From Thioalkalivibrio sp. HK1 (lineage in GTDB: Bacteria > Pseudomonadota > Gammaproteobacteria > HK1), in NCBI GenBank assembly GCA_000583135.1, contig JFBG01000003.1:1-64000 (forward strand): a DNA stretch of 64,000 nt, in the 5' to 3' direction. The stretch's first letter is position 1, and each line of letters starts with the position of its first letter. A program made the position numbers and the translations under genes. Below the pieces are notes generated by a model, which did not search any database, was not told the DNA's origin, and was given only the letters and a program-made list of their open reading frames with translations. Positions 17,556 through 27,552 of the stretch are shown in pieces.

Positions 17556-17572
17556 TTGGGAAACGATAAGAA

Positions 17573-18634
17573 ATGACCGAATCGAAGCATCCGCCCGCCC
17601 ACGATCCCGATCGCTGTTTCCTCACCGAACTCGAAGAATTCGCCATCCTTCGGATCCGAGGCGGCGAGGCCCTCGACTGGCTACAAGGACAGCTCAGCGC
17701 CGATATCTCCAAGGTCGCCCCTGATCGCTCCCTCCTCGCCGCTTGGTGCTCTCCCAAGGGAAGGGTGCTGGCTCTCTTTCGCCTGCTCCTCGATCCGCAA
17801 AACGACGGCTATGCGATGATCTGCGATCGGTGGTTCATCGATCGACTGCTGCCCCGTTTTCGCATGTTCATCCTGCGCGCCGATGTGCACATCGAGCAAG
17901 ACGATCGCTTGGCCGTCTTCGGGATATCAGGTTCCTCCGAATCGATCGACAAATCGATGTCCGGCGCCCTCGGCACCACCACCGAGGCCATCGATCGACC
18001 GATCGCGAAATGGCTCTTGGAGGCGAAGAACGATGACACCCTTCGTTCGGGGGCCATCTCGCTGGTGAGGGTGCCGGGGACGCACGAGCGGCAGACGCGC
18101 TTGCTGGGGATTGCGCCCAAGGCTTGGCTCGAGGGCTTCGATGTCCTTAGGGAGCCCTCGGCGACCTGGCATCGGGCGGATATCCTCGCCGGTCTTCCTC
18201 GCATCACCTTGGAAGCCTCCGACAAGGAAGTTCCTCAATCGCTCAACCTCGATCGGCTGCAGGCGGTGAGTTTCGAAAAAGGCTGCTATGTCGGGCAGGA
18301 GATCGTGACCCGTCTTTCGCATCTGGGGCGCATCAAGAAACGTTGTTTCATCGGCCATACAAAAGGCGATATCGAGGTCGGGGCTCGGATCGTGCGGGAT
18401 CCACCCTCCCTGTCGAATCCTCCGTCGGGCTCGGAATCGGCCGCGCACGATGCAAAGGGATTCAAGGTCGGCACGGTGATCTCGGCGGCATCGAAGCCCG
18501 ATGGGGGATCGATCGCTTTGGCGGCGCTCGATATCGAAGCCGCTCTCGCATCCGATCTTCGGGTGGAGCGAATCGATGGACCCGAGATCCGATTTCGATC
18601 CCCCGCTTGGTTGGATCCCACCGACCCGTCCTGA
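17573..18634 (+). CDS. ygfZ: Folate-binding protein YgfZ
   Basis: 353 residues. It belongs to the aminomethyltransferase-like YgfZ family, linked to repair or maturation of iron-sulfur enzymes with tetrahydrofolate. The signature NLDRLQAVSFEKGCYVGQEIVTR contains the essential Cys of KGCYxGQE near residue 240. The start region FAILRIRGGEALDWLQGQLSADI is also typical. An insertion rich in Ser and Pro (DPPSLSNPPSGSESAAHDAK) interrupts the last beta domain, so the protein is somewhat longer than usual. It follows sdhE by 17 bases. Placement beside the Fe-S enzyme SdhB and the FAD factor makes biological sense and suggests co-expression. Confidence 0.92.
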   Translation: MTESKHPPAHDPDRCFLTELEEFAILRIRGGEALDWLQGQLSADISKVAPDRSLLAAWCSPKGRVLALFRLLLDPQNDGYAMICDRWFIDRLLPRFRMFILRADVHIEQDDRLAVFGISGSSESIDKSMSGALGTTTEAIDRPIAKWLLEAKNDDTLRSGAISLVRVPGTHERQTRLLGIAPKAWLEGFDVLREPSATWHRADILAGLPRITLEASDKEVPQSLNLDRLQAVSFEKGCYVGQEIVTRLSHLGRIKKRCFIGHTKGDIEVGARIVRDPPSLSNPPSGSESAAHDAKGFKVGTVISAASKPDGGSIALAALDIEAALASDLRVERIDGPEIRFRSPAWLDPTDPS

Positions 18635-18661
18635 ACGCCTGTCGTTTCGAAGGCCTGCATC

Positions 18662-19696
18662 TTGGCCCGCCACGGAACCATCGTCGCCGGCGATTTCAAG
18701 CCCGCTTGGTGGCTTCGAGGCGCGCACCTGCAAACCATCTGGGCCGCCCGAATCCGACGCTCGATCCCGATAGCATGGAAGCGAGAGCGTTTGGAACTTG
18801 CGGACGGGGATTTCATCGATCTCGACTTCGCCCACCCGCCCCTCGCCGATCGACGCCCAAAATACCGGCAGGATCCGATGGCGGATCGAAGGCCGCTTGC
18901 GATCATCCTTCACGGGCTGCAGGGATCGAGTCGCTCTTTGCATATTCGCGGCCTGACCAAAGCCCTGTTGCGACAGGGATGGCACTGTCTGGTCATGCAC
19001 TTTCGGGGATGCGGCGGGAGACCCAACCGGCTACCTCGCGCCTACCACTCCGGAGAGATCGAGGATTTCGCATCCCTCATTCGAAGCCTGCGGCGATCCC
19101 GTCCCCATACCCGGCTCGCCGCGGTGGGATTTTCCTTGGGCGGCAGCGTGCTGTTGAACTTTCTCGCGCGCCACGAAAATGCCGACGATATCGATGCCGC
19201 GGTCGGGGTTTGCGTGCCGCTTTGTCTGGCCAAATCCGCAAAAGCGCTCGATCGCAAAGGAATGTATCTCTATCGACGGCACTTCATCGATGATCTCCGC
19301 CGGGCGGCCATCGCCAAGTTCCGACAGCGACCCGGTTCGATCGACCCCGACCGTCTACGACGGGTTCGGCGCTTTAGGGAATTCGACAACCTCGTCACCG
19401 CGCCCTTGCACGGCTTTCGCGATGCCGATCATTATTACGAGGCCGCGAGTTCCCGCCCCCATCTGCATCGGCTGCGCTGTCCGACCTTGATCTTGCACGC
19501 GCTCGACGATCCCTTCATGACCCCCGCCGTGATTCCTAAGAGCCACGAGCTTTCCCCGTCGATCCGTCTCGAAATCAGCCCCGAAGGCGGGCATATCGGA
19601 TTCGTCGAGGGTGGAACGCCGTGGCAGGCCCGCTATTGGCTCGAAGATCGAATCCCCGAATTTCTCTCGCAAGCGATTGGATCGCCCTTGCGATGA
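18662..19696 (+). CDS. YheT-type alpha/beta hydrolase
   Basis: 344 residues from a TTG start 27 bases after ygfZ. It matches the YheT/ABHD family pattern: an N-terminal PAWWLRGAHLQTIWAA-like stretch, oxyanion region LHGLQGSSRSLHIRGL near residue 82, FRGCGGRPNR, and nucleophile elbow GFSLGGSVLLNFLA near 157 with the catalytic Ser. The likely Asp is in ILHALDDPFM and the His in SPEGGHIGFVEG. It is a cytosolic esterase or lipase-like enzyme whose natural substrate is unknown. A non-ATG start and close spacing suggest translation coupled to ygfZ. Confidence 0.88.
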   Translation: MARHGTIVAGDFKPAWWLRGAHLQTIWAARIRRSIPIAWKRERLELADGDFIDLDFAHPPLADRRPKYRQDPMADRRPLAIILHGLQGSSRSLHIRGLTKALLRQGWHCLVMHFRGCGGRPNRLPRAYHSGEIEDFASLIRSLRRSRPHTRLAAVGFSLGGSVLLNFLARHENADDIDAAVGVCVPLCLAKSAKALDRKGMYLYRRHFIDDLRRAAIAKFRQRPGSIDPDRLRRVRRFREFDNLVTAPLHGFRDADHYYEAASSRPHLHRLRCPTLILHALDDPFMTPAVIPKSHELSPSIRLEISPEGGHIGFVEGGTPWQARYWLEDRIPEFLSQAIGSPLR

Positions 19697-20146
19697 CGAT
19701 GACGATCCTCCGTCGAAAGCCCGGCCCGACGCAGGTATCGATCCCGCCGAAGGATGACTACGAAAGATCGATCGAGGATCGAGGATCGACGAGGCTCCAT
19801 GGAGGACCCTCCAAGATAGCCCTTATGGAAAGGATCCAAGAAAAGACCCCTGCGAGCACCGCGCATGGGCGATACGGATAAGGGATTGAAATACAAACGC
19901 CGAAATCGCAGGCGTCTTAAGAGAAATTTCGGGGAAAAGCGAAGGAGATCAAGCCTTCATCGACGATGAATCGAAGAAGGCTTGATCGCTATGGGATGCA
20001 ACTATCCGATACGAATACCCGATACGAATATCCGACATGAAGTCGGCGGCGATGATCGGCCAAGGGGCGAGCCTGCGATCCGATATCGCAGCCCCCTTCA
20101 AGGCGTAAACGACCCAAGGTCAGAACAGAATCCGAAGGATGCCGCC
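19697..20146. other. Convergent intergenic region between the YheT-like gene and pnp
   Basis: 450 bases without a gene. It holds simple GGATCGA repeats near 19770-19795, a small palindrome CTCCATGGAG, and two inverted repeats near 19905-19987 that probably serve as terminators of the two converging operons. I see no small RNA with confidence. Confidence 0.45.
19947..19987 (-). terminator. Probable terminator of the pnp operon
   Basis: A 12-bp perfect inverted repeat (GATCAAGCCTTC and its complement) with a 17-base loop, followed on the minus strand by a pyrimidine-rich tail TCCTTCGCTTTTCC. It lies about 160 bases after the pnp stop. The T-tract is weak. Confidence 0.5.
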
Positions 20147-22234
20147 CTAGTCTTGGGGAACGGCCTTCATGCTCAAACGGATACGGCCTTGGCGATCGAC
20201 CTCGAGCACCTTGACCTTGACCCGATCTCCCTCGTTCAGTTTGTCGCTGACCCGCTCGACCCGCTCTTCGGAAATCTGCGAGATATGCACGAGCCCGTCT
20301 CGTCCGGGGAGGATGTTGACGAAGGCCCCGAAGTCCATCAGCTTGGCGACTCGACCCGTGTAGACGGTCCCGACTTCGACATCGGCGGTGATCTGCTCGA
20401 TGCGGCGGCGCGCTTCCTGACCGGCGGCGGCATCGACGGAGGCGATCTTGACCGTGCCGTCATCGCTGATATCGATGGTCACCCCGGTTTCGTCGGTCAG
20501 CGATCGAATCACGCTGCCACCCTTTCCGATGACATCTCGGATCTTCTCCGGGTGGATCCGAAACGATATGATGCGCGGCGCGAATTCGGACATATCCAAA
20601 CGCGGGGCGGGCAAGGTCCGATTCATGTTCTCGATGATATGGATCCGGCCTTCGCGGGCTTGGGCCAAGGCGATTTCCATGATCTCGCGAGTGATCCCGT
20701 CGATCTTGATATCCATCTGCAAGGCGGTGATCCCTTGGCTGGTACCGGCGACCTTGAAATCCATATCGCCCAAGTGATCTTCGTCGCCCATGATATCGGA
20801 GAGGACGATGTATTCGTTCCCTTCCTTGATCAGACCCATGGCGATCCCCGCAACCGGAGCGGCGATCGGCACCCCGGCATCCATCAAAGAAAGGCTGGTG
20901 CCGCATACCGTGGCCATGGAACTCGAGCCATTGGATTCGGTCACTTCCGAGACCACCCGAATCACATACGGGAATTCGTCTATCTTGGGCATCACCGCTT
21001 GCATGGAGCGCTTGGCCAATCGCCCATGGCCGATTTCACGGCGGCGCGGGCCGAGCATGCGCCCGGTCTCTCCCACGCAATAGGGTGGGAAGTTGTAATG
21101 CAGCATGAAGGGTTCGCGACGCTCCCCCTCCAAAGCATCGACGATCTGGGCATCCCGGGTGGTGCCCAATGTGGTGGTGACGATGGTCTGGGTCTCGCCC
21201 CGAGTGAACAAGGACGAGCCGTGGGTACGCGGGAGCACTTTGACCCGACTGCTGATATTGCGTACCGTATCCTGAGCGCGTCCGTCGATACGCTGCCGGT
21301 GTCCGAGCACCGATCCGCGGACGATCGACTTTTCGAGCTTGCCGAAGACCGCCCCCACTTCCGACTCCGACCACTGCCCATCGCCGTCGCCGACGAGAGC
21401 GCTCACCGTCTCGCCATGGATTTGATGGACCTGATCGCGGCGGGCGAGTTTGTCGGTGATCCGATAGGCTTGTTCGATACCGCTGCGGGCGATATTGTCC
21501 ACGGCGGCGACGAGGGCTTGATCGACCGGAGCGGGCTCCCATTTCATCGGCTCCTTGCCCGCATCGGCCGCCAGTTCGTCGATGGCCCGGATCGCGGTTT
21601 GCAGCTGCTGGTGTCCGTAGAGCACCGCATCGAGCATGACCGATTCGGGGAGGATCTTCGCCTCGGATTCCACCATCAAAACCGCATTCCTGGTTCCGGC
21701 AACCACCAGATCCAGCATCGATTGCGCGGTTTGGCGGAATGTCGGATTGAGCACGAACTGGCCGTCGATATAGCCGACCCGCGCCGCCCCGATCGGACCG
21801 GCAAAGGGCAAGCCGGAAATGGCCAATGCCGCGGAAGCCCCGATCATCGCCGGGATATCGGGATCGATCTGCGGATCCAACGACATGACGGTGAGGATCA
21901 CCTGCACTTCGTTGCGATAGCCATCGGGAAAGAGCGGTCGCAATGGCCGATCCACGAGACGCGCCGTCAGAATTTCCTTCTCGCTCGGACGCCCTTCCCG
22001 CTTGAAAAACCCGCCGGGGATTTTGCCGGCGGCATAAGTCTTCTCGACATAATCGACCGTCAACGGAAAGAAGTCCCGACCCGGGGAGGCGGACTTGGCA
22101 CCCACCACCGTCGATAACACGACCGTATCACCCAAACTCGCAAGCACCGCACCCGATGATTGGCGGGCGATCTCGCCCGTCTCCAGCACGAGGTTGTCAG
22201 GACCGAATGGAACCGTCTTCTTGATTGAATTCAT
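20147..22234 (-). CDS. pnp: Polyribonucleotide nucleotidyltransferase (PNPase)
   Basis: 695 residues, typical length. It begins [26 protein letters not shown], continues through two RNase PH domains with the central helical domain between them, and ends with KH (near 555-615) and S1 (near 620-690) RNA-binding domains. Landmarks are [50 protein letters not shown] and the second-core motif [14 protein letters not shown]. It degrades RNA 3' to 5' with phosphate and can add tails. It is the last gene after rpsO, the classic order. In E. coli the rpsO-pnp leader is cut by RNase III for autoregulation, and the 243-base gap here could serve that role. Confidence 0.97.
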   Translation of the reverse strand: MNSIKKTVPFGPDNLVLETGEIARQSSGAVLASLGDTVVLSTVVGAKSASPGRDFFPLTVDYVEKTYAAGKIPGGFFKREGRPSEKEILTARLVDRPLRPLFPDGYRNEVQVILTVMSLDPQIDPDIPAMIGASAALAISGLPFAGPIGAARVGYIDGQFVLNPTFRQTAQSMLDLVVAGTRNAVLMVESEAKILPESVMLDAVLYGHQQLQTAIRAIDELAADAGKEPMKWEPAPVDQALVAAVDNIARSGIEQAYRITDKLARRDQVHQIHGETVSALVGDGDGQWSESEVGAVFGKLEKSIVRGSVLGHRQRIDGRAQDTVRNISSRVKVLPRTHGSSLFTRGETQTIVTTTLGTTRDAQIVDALEGERREPFMLHYNFPPYCVGETGRMLGPRRREIGHGRLAKRSMQAVMPKIDEFPYVIRVVSEVTESNGSSSMATVCGTSLSLMDAGVPIAAPVAGIAMGLIKEGNEYIVLSDIMGDEDHLGDMDFKVAGTSQGITALQMDIKIDGITREIMEIALAQAREGRIHIIENMNRTLPAPRLDMSEFAPRIISFRIHPEKIRDVIGKGGSVIRSLTDETGVTIDISDDGTVKIASVDAAAGQEARRRIEQITADVEVGTVYTGRVAKLMDFGAFVNILPGRDGLVHISQISEERVERVSDKLNEGDRVKVKVLEVDRQGRIRLSMKAVPQD

Positions 22235-22477
22235 GGATAGGACCTTCTAATGTACGAAGGGGAATCGAACCGGTCCGTCATCGACCATGTGACCGGGGCG
22301 AGCGCTCCGAAGGCGCAACGAGAGCGATATCGAGAGGGGAAAAGCGAAAAAACAGCATGGACCTCGAGCCGATCGCATCGGGAGATCGAAGACCGACCGG
22401 CGGGCAAGACGAATAAGTGAAGAGCGATGGCAATGAGCTCGCTCTTTTCGAGTCGCGATCGAACGAAGCCCTTGTTT

Positions 22478-22747
22478 TCAACGACGCAAGCCTAGCCCGG
22501 AAATCAAGGTGCGATAACGCTCGACATCCTTGCGCCGCAGATAGTCCAGTAACTTACGGCGTTGGCTGACCAGTTTGAGGAGCCCTTGCCGGGAATGGAA
22601 ATCATGAACATGGGTGCGGAAGTGCTCGGTCAGATGTTTGATCCGACCGGTCAGGAGCGCGACTTGAACCTCGGGCGATCCCGTATCCTGTTCGCTTCTT
22701 CGATAGGATTCGACGACCTCTGCTTTTTGTGCGGCGGACAACGACAT
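22478..22747 (-). CDS. rpsO: Small ribosomal subunit protein uS15
   Basis: 89 residues, exact family length. [42 protein letters not shown] and [20 protein letters not shown] are the conserved helices that bind the 16S rRNA central domain. It lies between truB and pnp. A ribosome-binding AAGGAGAT is visible just upstream of the ATG on the minus strand. In E. coli S15 represses its own translation through a pseudoknot, which was not tested here. Confidence 0.98.
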   Translation of the reverse strand: MSLSAAQKAEVVESYRRSEQDTGSPEVQVALLTGRIKHLTEHFRTHVHDFHSRQGLLKLVSQRRKLLDYLRRKDVERYRTLISGLGLRR

Positions 22748-22963
22748 GACTTGCGATCTCCTTGTGGATCCTTATCCATCCCGATATGGCAGACTATCGA
22801 CAAGACCCCTTGGAGGCTCTTGCGCGTACCCTGCGAGTTGCGAAGTCTAACAGATAAAGCGCCGGTTGCAGGCGTTGCGTGAAAAACCCGCTTCGCATCG
22901 AGGCTCCGAGCCGCGATGTTCGAGGATGAAAACACTCTCTTCGGCCCATCTTCGACCCCATCT

Positions 22964-23887
22964 TCAGCCCGATCCGAGCAGCCGTCTCGGGGCGATGCGA
23001 CCGTCGTCGAGCACCTCGCCGACCCCGATGAATCCCGTTTTCTCGACATGCAAACGCACCCAACCCTCGGTGGGGGCATGGGGAACGAGCACCGGCTGAC
23101 CCTTGCGCAGGTAGAAGGCGACCCCCTCGGGCAAGGGGACGACGGGCCAGTGGCCAACCGCCGACTCCATCGACTGCAACCGAGCATCGAGGGCATCGAG
23201 CCCCCCTTGGACGACCAAGGATTCCAAGGTGGCCATATCCGTCATGTCTTTTTCGGTGAAGGGCCCGGCCCCGATCCGGCGCAAGCTCTCCACGCTCGCT
23301 CCGCAGCCCAAGGCATCCCCCACATCCTCGGCGAGGGTTCGGATATAGGTCCCCTTGGTGCAAAGAACCTCCACTTCGATCCGGTCGCCTTCGAAAGCGA
23401 GCAGGTCGAAGGCGTGGATGGTGATCCGACGCGGAGCCCGCTCGATTTCGATACCCTCATGAGCCAGCTGATAAAGACGTTTTCCCTTGTGCTTGAGGGC
23501 GGAATACATCGGCGGGATCTGCTCGATCTCGCCGCGGAAGCCATCGATCACCCGCTCGATATCCGCCTGCGTGAAATCCGGCACCGGGACTTGCGAGCGG
23601 ATCTCGCCCTCGGCATCGCCGGTGGTGGTGACCACTCCGAGGCGGAAGGTTGCGACATAGCGCTTGTCGGCGTTCAAAAGATAGGCCGATAGGCGGGTGG
23701 CATCGCCGAAGCAGATCGGCAGCAGACCGCTTGCGAGCCGATCCAGACTGCCGGTATGTCCGGCTTTCCGGGCACGGTAAAGACGCTTGACTCCTTGGAG
23801 AACCTCGTTCGAGCCCTTCCCCACCGGCTTGTCGAATACCAAAATGCCGTGCACCGGGCGTCCGCGCTCTCGTTGTCTTCTTGCCAC
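22964..23887 (-). CDS. truB: tRNA pseudouridine(55) synthase
   Basis: 307 residues from a GTG preceded by AAGGATCGAA, giving MARRQRERGRPVHGILVFDKPVG, which aligns with E. coli TruB from its first residue. The frame is open 71 codons further, but that part contains a 13-bp tandem repeat and no homology. The enzyme makes psi55 in the T-loop of tRNAs. The catalytic Asp is in GHTGSLDRLASGLLP near residue 47 (usual form GTLDP or GALDP, so the Pro is Arg here). KRYVATFRLG, IPPMYSALKHKGKRLYQLA and CSKGTYIRTLAEDVG are the other blocks. A C-terminal PUA-like domain closes it. It lies between rbfA and rpsO as expected. Confidence 0.94.
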   Translation of the reverse strand: MARRQRERGRPVHGILVFDKPVGKGSNEVLQGVKRLYRARKAGHTGSLDRLASGLLPICFGDATRLSAYLLNADKRYVATFRLGVVTTTGDAEGEIRSQVPVPDFTQADIERVIDGFRGEIEQIPPMYSALKHKGKRLYQLAHEGIEIERAPRRITIHAFDLLAFEGDRIEVEVLCTKGTYIRTLAEDVGDALGCGASVESLRRIGAGPFTEKDMTDMATLESLVVQGGLDALDARLQSMESAVGHWPVVPLPEGVAFYLRKGQPVLVPHAPTEGWVRLHVEKTGFIGVGEVLDDGRIAPRRLLGSG

Positions 23888-24223
23888 TTCGATCCTTCGG
23901 GGGAAACCCCTCGTTTTTTCTTCGACGATCTCGCCTGCCGCGAAAAAAATCGGATATCGAGCACCGACATCCTCATCCGACGATTCGATGCCCTTGGCCT
24001 GTTCGCCCCACTCATCTACCACCGGCACTTCCCATCGACACTTCCCATCGACACTTCCCATCGACACTGCGAAGACGAAGGGATCGCTTCTTTCGATCAT
24101 CGACGATATCGCAAAATCATCACATCGATGACATTGCGCACGATATTCGCTTTCGAAACTCGTTTTCGAGTCTTGCTTTCGAGCCCGAGGGAGAGGATCC
24201 GGTGCGAGAAACGGACGGAACGC
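23888..24223. other. Intergenic region between rbfA and truB
   Basis: 336 bases. Apart from the threefold 13-bp repeat listed separately and the truB ribosome-binding site, no gene or terminator is visible. The gap is wider than usual for this operon. Confidence 0.4.
24026..24064. repeat. Threefold 13-bp tandem repeat upstream of truB
   Basis: CACTTCCCATCGA is repeated three times without change, followed by a partial fourth copy. The unit is not a multiple of three, so it would read in three frames if translated. This supports a non-coding nature and the downstream GTG start for truB. Confidence 0.9.
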
Positions 24224-24616
24224 TTAAGACGAGGCTTGGCTTTCCTCGGCGGGCGCTTTTTCGGATGGATCGAGATCGACTCCTTGGAGCAGCGTATCGA
24301 TGCGCAAGGCGCGCTCCAAGGTGAGGTCGTGCTCGAATTCAAGTCGAGGGAGGTAGCGCAGGCGAATGCGACTTGCCAAGCGGGATCGCAAAAAACCGGC
24401 GGCGCGATTGAGGGCCGAGGCCGCGGCATCGCCGTCGGTGGTTCGCCCGGGGGTGATCAACACCTTCGCCCGGCGCATATCGGGTGATAGATCGACCCCG
24501 GAAACCGTCACCTCGCCGATGCGCGGGTCGGCGATCTCATGCGCAAGGAGCAATGCGACCTCGCGCTGGATCCGCTCCGCCACCCGAATCGAACGACTGT
24601 ACTCGCGCTGACCCAA
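24224..24616 (-). CDS. rbfA: Ribosome-binding factor A
   Basis: 130 residues. The KH-type fold of RbfA is recognisable: SRSIRVAERIQREVALLLAHEI, DPRIGEVTVSGVDLSPDMRRAKVLI, ALNRAAGFLRSRLASRIRLRYLPRLEFEHD. It helps late maturation of the 30S subunit near the 5' end of 16S rRNA. The C-terminal tail (EKAPAEESQASS) is acidic and variable in this family. It follows infB in the usual order. Confidence 0.95.
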   Translation of the reverse strand: MGQREYSRSIRVAERIQREVALLLAHEIADPRIGEVTVSGVDLSPDMRRAKVLITPGRTTDGDAAASALNRAAGFLRSRLASRIRLRYLPRLEFEHDLTLERALRIDTLLQGVDLDPSEKAPAEESQASS

Positions 24617-24784
24617 TCTCTCGTCTCTTTCGGATCTAGAGCGTTCGGCGAAATCCGGCCATCGGGGAAGATCCGGATCCCAAAAAAACCCGATCGAAGA
24701 TCCCTTGCGATCTCGCGCTCGGCAGGCGGTCGGAGGCGATCGAGGCTCGGGGGAACGGCGCAGGAAGGGGGATCGTCGATCGCA

Positions 24785-27523
24785 TCAAATCGTCCGTTCG
24801 ACCTGAACCCGCTCGTAGATCTCGATTTGATCGCCCACTTTGACATCGTTGTAATCGCGCACGCCGATACCGCATTCGGTTCCCGCGCGCACCTCGGCGA
24901 CATCGTCCTGGAAGCGACGCAAGGATTCGAGTTCGCCTTCGTAGATGACCACGCTATCTCGCAAAACCCGGATGGGGTTGTCCTTGCGCACCAACCCCTC
25001 GGTCACCCGACACCCGGCGATATCGCCGAATTTGCGAGAGCGGAAGATATCTCGCACCTCGGCAAGCCCGACGATCGTCTCTTTGAATTTCGGTGCGAGC
25101 ATCCCGGTCATCGCCTGTCGCATATAGTCGATGACCTCGTAAATCACGCTGAAATACTTCAAATCGACCGTGCCATCCTCGATCACCCGCCGAGCGGCGG
25201 CATCGGCTCTTACATTGAATCCGATGATGGTCGCATTCGATGCCACCGAGAGATTGACATCCGTCTCGCTGATCCCTCCGGCGGCGGCGGCGACGATATT
25301 GACCTTGATCTCGTCGGTGGATAGCTGAAGCAGAGCGTCGACGATGGCCTCCACCGATCCTTGCACGTCGGCCTTGACGATGATATTGATGGTGCTGGTC
25401 TGGCCCTCTTGCATTTGCTCGAAGACATTTTCGAGTTTGGTCACCCGGCGAGCCAAGCGCAGATCGCGTCGGCGATTCTGGCGCCTCTCGGCGATCTCCC
25501 GCGCCTTGCGATCGTCGGATACCACCACCGCCTCGTCGCCGGCCTTCGGCGGACCGGACAATCCCAAAACCTCCACCGGCATCGACGGACCGGCATGTTT
25601 GACTTCCCGGCCGGATTGATCGAAAAGACCGCGCACCCGCCCGAATTCCTGACCGGCGAGCAGGGTATCGGAGCGGGAGAGTGAGCCCGATTGCACCAAT
25701 ACCGTCGCCACCGGGCCGCGGCCGCGCTCGATTCGCGATTCGATCACCACCCCGCGAGCGGGGCCGTCGATCGCGGCTTTGAGTTCGAGCACCTCGGCCT
25801 GCAAATGGATGGCTTCGAGGAGTTCGTCGATCCCCCGGCCATCCAAGGCCGAAACATCCACGAAGATATTCTCGCCGCCCCAAGGTTCGGGGATCACCCC
25901 GTGCCCCGATAACTCCTTTCGGATTCGCTCGGGATCCGCATCCTCTTTGTCGATCTTGTTGACGGCGACCACGATCGGCACCTTGGCATCGCCGGCATGG
26001 GCAATGGCCTCGATCGTTTGCGGCATCACCCCATCGTCGGCGGCGACCACCAAGACCACGATATCCGTGGCTTGGGCGCCGCGCGCGCGCATCGCGGTGA
26101 AGGCGGCGTGCCCCGGGGTATCGAGAAAGGTAACGCTCCCCTGGGCGCTTTCGACCCGATAGGCGCCGATATGCTGGGTGATACCGCCGGCCTCTCCCGC
26201 CGCCACTCGCGTCGTCCGAATATGATCGAGCAGCGAGGTCTTGCCGTGATCGACATGCCCCATGATGGTGACGACCGGAGGGCGAGACTTGATATCCTGT
26301 CCGATATCGCCCCGGGCCTGCACGATATCCTCCTCGATCGTGCTCTCGTGCACCGGTTTGGGCACATGACCGAGCTCGCCGACCACCAGCACCGCCGTAT
26401 CCTGATCGATGGTTTGGCTCGTGGTGGCCACGATGCCTTGGGTCATCAAAAAGCGGATCAATTCCGGGGCTTTGAGCGACATTCGCTGTGCGAGTTCTCC
26501 CACCGAGATCGTCTCGGGGATCGTCACCTCCCGCACCATCGGCTCGGTCGGCATCTCGAAGCCGTGGCGAGTCGGCGCGGATTGCACCGATCGCCGCGGT
26601 TTCGGCCTCTTGCGCCGATACCCGGCCTTGTCCGAGGCGACATGCAACTCCTCTCGACTCTTGCGGCCGCGATCTCCGCGTCGCCCGGAGCGATCTTGCC
26701 GTTCCGAATGTCTCGCCTCGCCACGCCCTCCCGCGGCGGGCTTGGCCCGACCCCGACCCCGGCTCTCGCTTTCGGTCGCAGCCGGCTTGGCGGCCGAGGA
26801 AGGCTTCGCCGTCGCCGGGGCCTCTCTTTTCGGTTTCGACTTGGGCTTGGCCTTTTCTTTTTCCTTTTCCTTCGCCGGAGCGGCTTGGCGCGCCCCGGCG
26901 GGTTTTTTCGAAGGCGATGACTCTTCTTTCTTTTCGATTTTCTTTTCGACGGCTTCGGCCGGGGCGGGCTCGGATTTCACCGCCTCGTCGCTTTTCGCCG
27001 AAACGCGATCGGCTTCCGGCTCCGGGACGGGCTCTTTCTTTTTGCGCTTGGGAGCGATCTTTTCTTGTCTTTCGCGCTCTTCCGACTCGATCCGCAAATG
27101 CTCGTCGAGATCTTGCTGGCGTCGGCGCGCTTCTTCTTGCAAGGCGCGTTTGGCGTCGTTCATCCGCGTGCCGGCATCGCCCTCGGGGGGCGAATCGGTC
27201 GCGGTCGATGCGCGGTCGAGGGTGCTGCGAGAGGCGGAGCGACGTTTGCGGACCTCCACCGTCACCGTCTTTTTTCTTCCTTGCGCGGAAGCGATCTTGA
27301 TTTCGCTGACGGATTTACGCTTGAGGGAGATTTTGGGCCTTGCCGGGGTATCGCTCTTACCCTGACGAAGATTGATATGCGCCGTGAATCGGGCTTTTTC
27401 CTGCTCGCTGATACCCTGCCCCGCCTCGGTATGAGGGAGCCCCGCCTCCCCCATCAAAGCGAGCACGCGATCAACGGGGATGCCGACCGCTTCCGCCAGT
27501 TCCCGTACCGTTGTTTCGGACAT
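24785..27523 (-). CDS. infB: Translation initiation factor IF-2
   Basis: 912 residues, long form. The first ~55 residues form the IF2 N-terminal domain ([24 protein letters not shown]). Residues ~60-310 are a highly charged linker rich in Lys, Glu, Ala and Arg. A second small domain ([24 protein letters not shown]) precedes the GTPase core with G1 [15 protein letters not shown] near 420, G3 [16 protein letters not shown] and G4 VVAVNKIDK. Domains II-IV end with the fMet-tRNA binding C2 region. It brings fMet-tRNA to the 30S subunit. It lies between nusA (29 bases upstream) and rbfA, in the conserved operon that here also starts with the initiator tRNA. Confidence 0.97.
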   Translation of the reverse strand: MSETTVRELAEAVGIPVDRVLALMGEAGLPHTEAGQGISEQEKARFTAHINLRQGKSDTPARPKISLKRKSVSEIKIASAQGRKKTVTVEVRKRRSASRSTLDRASTATDSPPEGDAGTRMNDAKRALQEEARRRQQDLDEHLRIESEERERQEKIAPKRKKKEPVPEPEADRVSAKSDEAVKSEPAPAEAVEKKIEKKEESSPSKKPAGARQAAPAKEKEKEKAKPKSKPKREAPATAKPSSAAKPAATESESRGRGRAKPAAGGRGEARHSERQDRSGRRGDRGRKSREELHVASDKAGYRRKRPKPRRSVQSAPTRHGFEMPTEPMVREVTIPETISVGELAQRMSLKAPELIRFLMTQGIVATTSQTIDQDTAVLVVGELGHVPKPVHESTIEEDIVQARGDIGQDIKSRPPVVTIMGHVDHGKTSLLDHIRTTRVAAGEAGGITQHIGAYRVESAQGSVTFLDTPGHAAFTAMRARGAQATDIVVLVVAADDGVMPQTIEAIAHAGDAKVPIVVAVNKIDKEDADPERIRKELSGHGVIPEPWGGENIFVDVSALDGRGIDELLEAIHLQAEVLELKAAIDGPARGVVIESRIERGRGPVATVLVQSGSLSRSDTLLAGQEFGRVRGLFDQSGREVKHAGPSMPVEVLGLSGPPKAGDEAVVVSDDRKAREIAERRQNRRRDLRLARRVTKLENVFEQMQEGQTSTINIIVKADVQGSVEAIVDALLQLSTDEIKVNIVAAAAGGISETDVNLSVASNATIIGFNVRADAAARRVIEDGTVDLKYFSVIYEVIDYMRQAMTGMLAPKFKETIVGLAEVRDIFRSRKFGDIAGCRVTEGLVRKDNPIRVLRDSVVIYEGELESLRRFQDDVAEVRAGTECGIGVRDYNDVKVGDQIEIYERVQVERTI

Positions 27524-27552
27524 CGAATCAAACCTCCCTCAAACTTCCACCT

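Noticed and set aside
19982-22117. A 711-codon open frame on the plus strand
   Set aside because: It is the antisense of pnp, whose protein is clearly conserved; the antisense product has no motif.
23888-24100. Long N-terminus of truB
   Set aside because: It contains a 13-bp repeat not divisible by three and no homology; AAGGA before the GTG marks the real start.
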